Shown here: positions 5,322 through 11,093 of the stretch, one piece after another
Layout: every line of letters starts with the position of its first letter
How positions within the stretch are numbered: position 1 is the stretch's first letter
Source: Bacillota bacterium
Lineage (GTDB): Bacteria > Bacillota > UBA994 > UBA5500
Reading direction: 5' to 3'
NCBI GenBank assembly: GCA_023436245.1
Contig: JAEZJZ010000010.1
Span: forward strand, 1 to 11,093
Length of the DNA: 11,093 nucleotides
The notes under the pieces: model-generated
What the model saw: the letters and a program-made list of their open reading frames with translations, nothing else
What the model was told of the DNA's origin: nothing
Database searches by the model: none
Program-made: the position numbers and the translations under genes

Positions 5322-5394
5322 CGATAGACGAAATAGTGTCTGAATGTCCGGCAAGATCTGCTTGTCGGCAGCAAAGAAAGGGGTGTCTTTTGCC

Positions 5395-7941
5395 ATGTTA
5401 CGGGTAACCGCGCCAGAGACTTGGTTCGGTCATCAGTTGGGCGCAGACCGCAAGATCGCCCGCTGGGACAAGATCGTCGACTACTTCCGCCAATTGGACA
5501 AGGAATCTGACCGCATTCAGGTGGTCGACCTTGGGCCATCCACTGAGGGAAATCCGTTCCTGCTGGCGATCATCTCTTCACCGGAGAATCTGCACAATCT
5601 GGAGGAACTGCGGCAGATCAACCTGCAGATCACTGACCCGCGTGGACGAAATGAGGCAGCCATCAAGCAATTGGTCGAGCAGGGCAAGGTAGTGATCCTG
5701 CAGAGTATGAGTCTGCATGCCAGCGAGATCGGCGGCACGCAGATGGCGCCCGAGCTGGCCTACGATCTGCTCACCCGCGAATGCGCAGAGACCAAGCGCA
5801 TTCTGGATAACGTCATCTTCTTGATGGTGCCCTGCTTTAACCCGGATGGGCAGCAGATGGTCACCGACTGGTATAACCGTTGGGTGGGTACTGAGTACGA
5901 AGGTTGCAGCATGCCCTGGCTTTACCACAAGTACGCCGGCCATGACAACAACCGCGACGCCTTCATGCAGAACTTGGTCGAGACGCAATATGTAGGTCGG
6001 CTGCTGCTCCGCGATTGGCGGCCGCAAGCTTATCAGGATCATCATCACATGGGCAGCTATGGCGCCCGGCTCTACGTTTCGCCGTACTCTGACCCGGTGC
6101 GCCCCAACGCCGATCCCCTCATTTGGCGTGAGCTCTCCTGGTACGGTGCCCACATGGCCTACAAGCTCGAAGAGCAAGGTAAGACTGGCATTCTGAACGG
6201 AGCGCAATTCCCTGGCTGGGGGCACTTCGGTTTCCATTGGCTGACCAATCATCACAATATCGCCGGCATGCTGACCGAGTCGGCCAGCGCCAAGCTGGCG
6301 ACTCCGCTCTATATCCAGCCGAGCCAGCTAGAGGGAGCGGATCAGCGCACTCTTCCAGAGTATAACGAGCAGACCAACTTCCCGCATCCTTGGCCAGGCG
6401 GCTGGTGGCGCCTACGGGATATCGTCGAGCAGCAGAAAATCGCCGCCTGGGCACTCTTGGACATCGCCGCCCGCAACAAGGAGACGGTGCTCTGGAATGC
6501 CTACCAGAAGGCGAAGCGCCAGACGGAGCGCGGTGCGACCGGCGAGGTGCGGGCTTACGTGATCGATCCGGTGCAGCATGACCCGCTCACCGTGAGAAAA
6601 CTGGTGCAGGTCCTGCTCAATCAGGGCATCGAGGTGCAGCAATCGGCGGGAGAAGTGAGCATCGGTCGCAAGACTTACCCGGCCGGAACCTATGTCGTAT
6701 TCGCTGCTCAGCCCAAGCTTGGGGCCATTCGCGCTCTGCTTCAGGAGACGCACTATCCGACCAGCTACTGGGCCAAGAACCCGGACGGCACCCCGGCAGC
6801 ATTTGACACCGCCACCGACACCGTGGCTGAATACATGGGCGTGGACGTCTGCGCTAGCGCAGAATTGCCAACCGGCGATTTCCACGTGGTCAACGCGTTG
6901 CCGCCGGCAGTCGGGTGCGTCTCGGAGTCGGCTCCGTACGGATATCTGGTTGACGCTAGACAGAACGATGCCTATCACGCTATTAACCTTGCGCTGCAGC
7001 AGGGTATTGCAATCGGGCGCTGCACCACCGCCATTCACCAGGGGGATCAGGTCTACCCGGCTGGCATGTTCCTAGTCAAGTCCTCTGACTTGGCGCAGAT
7101 CAAACAGATTGCCGCCAGCACCGGAGTGGACTTCGTGGCCCTCGAGCAGAAGCCGGAAGCCTGTGAGCAGCCGATCCACGCCCAACGCATCGGTCTGTTC
7201 CAACGCTATTACGGCGGCAACGCCGAGGAGGGCTGGACTCGCCTGGTGCTCGAGAAGTTCGGCTTCTCATATGAAACGGTGATGGATGCGGACATCAGAG
7301 CTGGCAGTCTGCATGACCGTTACGATGTCCTGCTCTTCCCGAACGACTGGAAGCAGCTAATCGTGGACATCAACACGCCGGACAAGAACAATCCGCGCGG
7401 AGCGGCCATGTTCCTGCGTTGGTTTGGCGACACCATTCCGGCTGAGTACAAGAGCGGCATCGGTCAAGAAGGCGTGAAGGCCCTGCGCGAGTTCGTGCAG
7501 GCCGGTGGTCGCTTGGTGGCCATGAATAACGCCTGCGATTTTGCGGCTGAGGTGTGCGGCCTCAAGGTGAAGAATGTGGTAGCCGGCCTGTCAGCCGCCG
7601 ACTATCAGACGCACGGCTCGACCCTGCATGTGTCAGTGGACATCGACCATCGCCTGGGCTACGGCATGCCTGAGGATGCCTTGGTGCTCAGCTGGAACAG
7701 CCCTGTCCTGCAGGTGACCGACACCTTCCGGGCGGAGAACTACCATGTGATCGCCCGTTACCCGGAGCAGAACATCCTGAAGAGTGGCCTGCTCAACGGT
7801 GAACAGCGCATCGCCGGCAAGTCAGCCATGATCGCTGCCAAGTGCGGCCGCGGCGAAGTGGTGCTGATCGCCTTTGCTCCGCAGCACCGCGGGCAGATGC
7901 ACGGGACCTTTAAGTTGCTGTTCAACTGCCTTTACTACTAG
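5395..7941 (+). CDS. M14-family zinc carboxypeptidase-like protein, 848 aa
   Basis: The ATG at 5395 is preferred because AGGGGTG (5379-5385) lies 9 bases upstream. An in-frame ATG at 5344 has no ribosome site. M14 active-site features are in order: Zn ligands H108 and E111 (SLHASEIGG), the CFNPDG loop (147-152), the N186-R187 substrate-binding pair (DNNRDAF), a third Zn His in DHHHMGS (216-218), and the catalytic Glu E295 (MLTESAS). The remaining 500 residues hold accessory domains. One from about residue 640 resembles the class I amidotransferase-like fold often attached to large M14 proteins (YDVLLFPNDW, then GGRLVAMNNACDF), but the usual catalytic Cys context is not evident. There is no signal peptide, unlike many large M14 enzymes, so it should act in the cytoplasm. 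It probably removes C-terminal residues or cuts modified peptides. It leads the hydrolase cassette with the M81 and S12 genes. Confidence 0.88.
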   Translation: MLRVTAPETWFGHQLGADRKIARWDKIVDYFRQLDKESDRIQVVDLGPSTEGNPFLLAIISSPENLHNLEELRQINLQITDPRGRNEAAIKQLVEQGKVVILQSMSLHASEIGGTQMAPELAYDLLTRECAETKRILDNVIFLMVPCFNPDGQQMVTDWYNRWVGTEYEGCSMPWLYHKYAGHDNNRDAFMQNLVETQYVGRLLLRDWRPQAYQDHHHMGSYGARLYVSPYSDPVRPNADPLIWRELSWYGAHMAYKLEEQGKTGILNGAQFPGWGHFGFHWLTNHHNIAGMLTESASAKLATPLYIQPSQLEGADQRTLPEYNEQTNFPHPWPGGWWRLRDIVEQQKIAAWALLDIAARNKETVLWNAYQKAKRQTERGATGEVRAYVIDPVQHDPLTVRKLVQVLLNQGIEVQQSAGEVSIGRKTYPAGTYVVFAAQPKLGAIRALLQETHYPTSYWAKNPDGTPAAFDTATDTVAEYMGVDVCASAELPTGDFHVVNALPPAVGCVSESAPYGYLVDARQNDAYHAINLALQQGIAIGRCTTAIHQGDQVYPAGMFLVKSSDLAQIKQIAASTGVDFVALEQKPEACEQPIHAQRIGLFQRYYGGNAEEGWTRLVLEKFGFSYETVMDADIRAGSLHDRYDVLLFPNDWKQLIVDINTPDKNNPRGAAMFLRWFGDTIPAEYKSGIGQEGVKALREFVQAGGRLVAMNNACDFAAEVCGLKVKNVVAGLSAADYQTHGSTLHVSVDIDHRLGYGMPEDALVLSWNSPVLQVTDTFRAENYHVIARYPEQNILKSGLLNGEQRIAGKSAMIAAKCGRGEVVLIAFAPQHRGQMHGTFKLLFNCLYY

Positions 7942-7982
7942 TACTCTATCACATTACCATGTGCTGTTAAGTCTCAGCCCAT

Positions 7983-8000
7983 CGCAACAGAAGAGTTGCG
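7983..8000 (+). other. Small hairpin in the M14-M81 gap
   Basis: CGCAAC (7983-7988) pairs perfectly with GTTGCG (7995-8000) around AGAAGA, 42 bp past the M14 stop. No T-run follows. It is the first of two hairpins in this 185-bp gap. Confidence 0.35.
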
Positions 8001-8061
8001 CTGGTATCAGTGAACCCCGCACAACACAGGTTGAGGCTTGACGCCCCATTAGCCCGCCAGC

Positions 8062-8092
8062 GCGCGGGCGCCCGGATAACCGGCGCCCGCGC
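8062..8092 (+). other. Very GC-rich hairpin upstream of the M81 gene
   Basis: GCGCGGGCGCC (8062-8072) pairs perfectly over 11 bp with GGCGCCCGCGC (8082-8092), with loop CGGATAACC that can add CGG/CCG pairs. It lies about 20 bp before the M81 Shine-Dalgarno, with TTGACC and no T-run after it. It could tune expression along a shared mRNA (processing or stability) or slow transcription; a classical terminator is less likely. Confidence 0.5.
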
Positions 8093-8126
8093 CTTGACCA
8101 TTACACACGAGCGAGGAGGAAGAGAA

Positions 8127-9611
8127 ATGCGTATTGTTGTGGCCGAGTTCTCTCATGAGACCTGCACATTCTGCCCAGACCTGACCACGATCGCGCGCCT
8201 GGAACCATACGTGAAGCGGGGAGCGGCTGTGCTTGATTCATCCCGCGGTATTCCCAATTATGTCAACGGTTTCATCCGCGTCGCTGACGCAGAGGATGAC
8301 GTGGAACTGCTGCCGACCATTCGGGTGGGCATGGCGCCTGGCCCATACACCAGTTGGTGGGATCGCGAGTGCTATGAGAAGTACGCTGATGAGATTGTAA
8401 ACGGCGTGCGCCAGGCAGGAGCCATCGATGGCGTGCTCTTGGCGCTGCATGGCGCCATGGCGGTCAGTGGCATACCGAAGCCGGAAGCCGAGATTGTCAG
8501 GCGCGTGCGCGCCGTCGTCGGCGACAAGCCGATCATGGTCACGCTCGATCTGCATGCCAATGAGGATGAAGAGTTGGCGGCAGCGGCCGATGCGGTGTTT
8601 GTGATCAAGACCTACCCGCATGTTGACTCGCAGGAGACGGGTGAGGCAGCTGCCCGCTGCATGGTCGAGACGATTCGCGGTCGCTTCCAGCCCAAGATCG
8701 GCTGGAAGAAGCCCGGGATCATCTCAGCCAGCATCTATCAGGCATCCGGGTATCACCCGATGAAGGACCTGCTCGACCGCGCCCGCGAATGGGAGCAGCA
8801 GGAGCACGTCTACTGGGTGGCCATTGCCCCCGGCTTTGCCTATGCCGATGTGCCGGATGTCGGCATGTCCGTGGTGGCAGTGACCAATGGTGATCAGGCG
8901 CTGGCTGACACCATCGCCAAGGACATCGCCGACTTGGCCTGGTCACTGCGGGCGTCATTCAGCGAACGCCTGCCTGATCCGGCCGAAGCGGTTGCCCAGG
9001 CCAAACAGCACATTGCCGCTGGTACTCGTCCCATTCTGTTGGCTGACGGAGCAGACCGCACCGGCGACAGCACCCATGTGCTTCGCCAGCTACTCGCACA
9101 AGGCGCTAAGAACTGGGCCATCCCCGGCATGGCCGATCCGAAGGCAACGCATTTCCTGGCGGAACAGCACCAGGTCGGCGACCGGGTGACGATCAAGGTG
9201 GGAGGATGGGCCAGCGAGTTTTCGGGTGAGCCGGTCGAAGTGAGTGGAACGATTCGCTACATCGGCAAGCCGGAGTACACGCTGGTTGGACCGATGGGCA
9301 AGGGCTCCCGCGTCAAGGACGGGCTGGTGGTCCTGCTCGACCTCGGGGACAACCGCAATCTGGTCGTTTCCGAGCGCATGCGCGGTTCCAATGACAGCGC
9401 CGGGCTTGCCTCGGTCGGCATCGATGTGGATAGCCTGGACATCGTCATTCTCAAGGATCGGGTGCACCATCGCGCTTTCTGGGACAGCGTCTGCAAGGTG
9501 GACATTCGCGTCGATGCTCCTGGTATCGGCGTTGCCGATCTCACCACCCTGCACTACGACAACATTCCTGACAGTATCTATCCTGTTGGCAAGCAGAGCC
9601 CGAAGGAGTGA
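8127..9611 (+). CDS. M81-family (MlrC-like) metallopeptidase, 494 aa
   Basis: The ATG at 8127 follows GAGGAGGAAG with proper spacing. The frame stays open 39 codons further upstream, but across a GC-rich hairpin and without a ribosome site. The N-terminus MRIVVAEFSHETCTF and the motifs LHGAM (107-111), TLDLHAN (139-144) and KTYPHVDSQETGEAA (161-175) identify the DUF1485/MlrC N-domain. Likely Zn ligands include D141, H143 and H165, with E11 or H10 nearby. The C-terminal half (from about residue 300) fits the MlrC C-domain (ILLADGADRTGDSTHVL). Length is about that of MlrC. MlrC cleaves the tetrapeptide and linear microcystin after MlrB. Related M81 proteins occur in many non-degraders with unknown substrates. 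There is no signal peptide. The next gene starts 5 bp after this stop, so they are translationally coupled. Confidence 0.9.
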   Translation: MRIVVAEFSHETCTFCPDLTTIARLEPYVKRGAAVLDSSRGIPNYVNGFIRVADAEDDVELLPTIRVGMAPGPYTSWWDRECYEKYADEIVNGVRQAGAIDGVLLALHGAMAVSGIPKPEAEIVRRVRAVVGDKPIMVTLDLHANEDEELAAAADAVFVIKTYPHVDSQETGEAAARCMVETIRGRFQPKIGWKKPGIISASIYQASGYHPMKDLLDRAREWEQQEHVYWVAIAPGFAYADVPDVGMSVVAVTNGDQALADTIAKDIADLAWSLRASFSERLPDPAEAVAQAKQHIAAGTRPILLADGADRTGDSTHVLRQLLAQGAKNWAIPGMADPKATHFLAEQHQVGDRVTIKVGGWASEFSGEPVEVSGTIRYIGKPEYTLVGPMGKGSRVKDGLVVLLDLGDNRNLVVSERMRGSNDSAGLASVGIDVDSLDIVILKDRVHHRAFWDSVCKVDIRVDAPGIGVADLTTLHYDNIPDSIYPVGKQSPKE

Positions 9612-9616
9612 ACGAC

Positions 9617-10939
9617 TTGTCCGGTAACTGGCAGCAATATGTGAGCTACGTAGAAGAGTTGATGCGGCGGGAGCACATTGCTGGCGCCGCGGTGGCCGTG
9701 GCGCAGCATGGTCAGGTCATCTTTGAGCAGGGGTTTGGCTACCGGGACGCAGAGCGGCGGTTACCTGTGACGCCTGACACCATCTTCGGCATTGCATCCG
9801 TTAGCAAGTCCTTTACAGCATTGGCGATCATGCAGTTGCAGGACGCCGGCCTGATCAATGTTGACGATCCAGTGATCAAGTATCTGCCGGAGTTGAAGCT
9901 GCAGGGGGTGGGCGAGATGAGCGCGATCAAGGTGCGCCATCTACTCTCGCACACCACCGGGCTACCACCGATGAGGCGGCGGCAGGACATCCACAATTTT
10001 GCCGAGCATATCGAGTTCCTGCGTACTGAAGAGTACAGCATGCTCGGGCGCCCCGGGGAGTACTTTAGTTATTGCAACGATACCTTTCTGCTGCTCGGAG
10101 CAATCATCGAGCGCTTGACTGGGCGCATCTACCGCAAGTACATGACGGAAAATGTGCTGGACGCTCTCTGCATGTATCGCTCCACCTACAGCATCGAGGA
10201 GCTGACGCGCTTCTCCGATGTGACGGTGCCGTACCAATGGAACGACGCGCGGCAGGATTGGGATGCCAAGGATTGGCCGGCCTTGGGCAACTTTGAGGTG
10301 GGCGGCGGTGTTCGCTCTAGTGCCCGCGATTTGCTCAAATACGGGCAGGTCTACATCAGCGGTGGGCAGTACCATGGTCAGCAGATCGTTTCGCCGCAGA
10401 GCGTCAACTGCATGCGCCAACCGATGTACCGCAGTGGGCGCAAGACTTGGTATTGCTTTGCGCTCCAGGTGACGGCTGATCATCAAGGGTACACTTTGGT
10501 GGAACATGGCGGCAACCAGATTGGCGTTGCCTCGAACTTTGGCTTTGTGCCGGAGCAGGGAGTCGTGGTGGCTGTGCTGACTAACACCAGTGGGGCATCG
10601 GCTTCAGCTCTCTGGCTGGCGGCCATGAACACGGCGCTCGGATTGCCGCTCGCCACGCCGCGCAGCAGCGAGCCGGAGTATCAGCCGAGCGACCAGGAGG
10701 TGGCGCGCGTGCTCGGCGTCTACCGGGCAGCCGAAGGTGGTCGAATTGTGGTCAAGCAGGAGCAGGGGCAACTGCTGGTTGAGGACATCGAGGGCTCCTA
10801 TCCAGCTCGCCTGAGTGGTCCCGATACCCTCGCCTTCGTCCAGAAAATCCCACGTGTGGTGCGCTTCTACTTCCGCGAAGAGGGACAACCGGCATGGGCG
10901 GCCCTGGCTGGCTCGCGCATGCTGCAGCGCGCCGACTGA
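9617..10939 (+). CDS. S12 beta-lactamase-related serine hydrolase, 440 aa
   Basis: The TTG at 9617 is chosen because AAGGAG (9603-9608) lies 8 bases ahead; the GTG at 9608 overlaps that site and is unlikely. Class C beta-lactamase/PBP motifs are complete: S61-V-S-K64 (nucleophile and base), Y152-C-N154 (the YxN motif) and H297-G-G (the KTG equivalent). The catalytic domain spans about residues 10-340. Residues from about 360 to the end form a beta-rich extension, as in S12 proteins with a lipocalin-like DUF3471-type tail. There is no signal peptide, so it acts in the cytoplasm, which argues against cell-wall or secreted beta-lactamase roles. The S12 family includes D-aminopeptidases, esterases and MlrB of microcystin degradation. 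Its position right after the M81 gene matches an MlrB-MlrC type pairing. The exact substrate is unknown. Confidence 0.9.
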   Translation: MSGNWQQYVSYVEELMRREHIAGAAVAVAQHGQVIFEQGFGYRDAERRLPVTPDTIFGIASVSKSFTALAIMQLQDAGLINVDDPVIKYLPELKLQGVGEMSAIKVRHLLSHTTGLPPMRRRQDIHNFAEHIEFLRTEEYSMLGRPGEYFSYCNDTFLLLGAIIERLTGRIYRKYMTENVLDALCMYRSTYSIEELTRFSDVTVPYQWNDARQDWDAKDWPALGNFEVGGGVRSSARDLLKYGQVYISGGQYHGQQIVSPQSVNCMRQPMYRSGRKTWYCFALQVTADHQGYTLVEHGGNQIGVASNFGFVPEQGVVVAVLTNTSGASASALWLAAMNTALGLPLATPRSSEPEYQPSDQEVARVLGVYRAAEGGRIVVKQEQGQLLVEDIEGSYPARLSGPDTLAFVQKIPRVVRFYFREEGQPAWAALAGSRMLQRAD

Positions 10940-10959
10940 ACCTACCAAAGGCTGAAACG

Positions 10960-10991
10960 CGGGGGACAGTCCGAGACCACTGAAAAAGTCC
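10960..10991 (+). repeat. Possible mobile-element end remnant
   Basis: The bases GGGGGACAGTCC and GAGACCACTGAAAAAGTCC recall repeats and insertion-sequence ends common in Clostridia-type genomes, from memory. No transposase is present nearby. It lies between the S12 stop and the terminator. Low confidence. Confidence 0.2.
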
Positions 10992-11009
10992 TTCGCTTGA
11001 CCCAACTCT

Positions 11010-11051
11010 GAGCCCAGTTAGAGGAGCATTCATCTAGACTGGGCTCTTTTT
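11010..11051 (+). terminator. Intrinsic terminator closing the hydrolase cassette
   Basis: GAGCCCAGT (11010-11018) pairs perfectly with ACTGGGCTC (11038-11046). TAGA (11019-11022) pairs with TCTA (11033-11036) after a one-base bulge, and a run of five T follows (11047-11051). This is a classical rho-independent terminator, 70 bp after the S12 stop. The remaining 40 bases are AT-rich without a visible gene. Confidence 0.9.
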
Positions 11052-11093
11052 GTCTACTGTTTTTATATAGAAATATACATTAATGGCTAATAT

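Noticed and set aside
5344..5394. Longer start for the M14 protein at the ATG at 5344
   Set aside because: No Shine-Dalgarno precedes it, while the ATG at 5395 has AGGGGTG at good spacing and begins where family-like sequence begins.
4962..5396. 144-codon minus-strand frame across the HD gene and the gap before M14
   Set aside because: It is mostly antisense to the well-supported HD gene, has no ribosome site or recognisable motif, and its start overlaps the M14 start region.
5578..6255. 225-codon minus-strand frame inside the M14 gene, and other long antisense frames in the high-GC genes
   Set aside because: They arise from codon bias of the sense gene, with no motifs, ribosome sites or promoters of their own.
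8010..8126. Upstream extension of the M81 reading frame
   Set aside because: It crosses a strong GC hairpin, has atypical composition and lacks a ribosome site. The ATG at 8127 has GAGGAGG and the MRIVVAEFSHET family start.
7942..8126. Riboswitch or T-box in the M14-M81 gap
   Set aside because: I looked for T-box and common riboswitch core motifs and saw none, only two simple hairpins.
9608..9616. GTG start for the S12 gene overlapping the M81 stop as GTGA
   Set aside because: The only ribosome site, AAGGAG, overlaps this GTG; it is correctly spaced for the TTG at 9617.

Overview
The window looks like a Bacillota (Firmicutes) chromosome, probably an anaerobe of the Clostridia or Negativicutes. 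The pointers are very strong Shine-Dalgarno sites of the AGGAGGTGAT type, several TTG starts, a DUF1540 protein, a ferredoxin-type iron-sulfur protein, and intrinsic terminators between convergent genes. The genus cannot be fixed from the sequence alone, and this placement is an inference.

Layout. Positions 1-600 are a degenerate flank: a truncated, apparently frameshifted DUF6431-type gene (minus, 174 to 1 and beyond), a long hairpin (185-242), and about 350 bp with no convincing intact gene. A small protein of unknown function (613-1008, +) follows. It converges on two near-identical zinc-ribbon genes (1099-1401 and 1685-2005, both minus). Each of these has its own good sigma-A promoter and a conserved leader of about 110 nt that could mask the ribosome binding site. 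Next come a DUF1540 cysteine-rich protein (2272-2571, +) and an iron-sulfur protein (2700-3425, +) whose promoter carries a Crp/Fnr-like box at the position expected for class II activation. A bidirectional terminator separates that gene from a phospholipase-D-type cardiolipin synthase on the minus strand (3468-4658). The synthase diverges from an HD-domain phosphohydrolase (4794-5264) across a 135-bp region that contains a long inverted repeat.

The right half is a co-oriented hydrolase cassette: an M14 zinc carboxypeptidase-like protein of 848 aa (5395-7941), an M81/MlrC-like metallopeptidase (8127-9611), and an S12 beta-lactamase-like serine hydrolase (9617-10939). None has a visible signal peptide. 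The last two are separated by 5 nt, and the Shine-Dalgarno of the S12 gene lies over the M81 stop region. A strong terminator (11010-11051) closes the unit. M81 (MlrC) plus S12 (MlrB-like) is the enzyme pairing known from microcystin breakdown. Together with an M14 enzyme, it suggests intracellular dismantling of unusual peptides (cyclic, D-amino-acid or gamma-linked), although the substrate is unknown.

Most noteworthy are the paralogous zinc-ribbon genes with duplicated regulatory leaders, the M14-M81-S12 cassette, and the well-placed Crp/Fnr-like site. I saw no tRNA, rRNA, CRISPR array or intact transposase.
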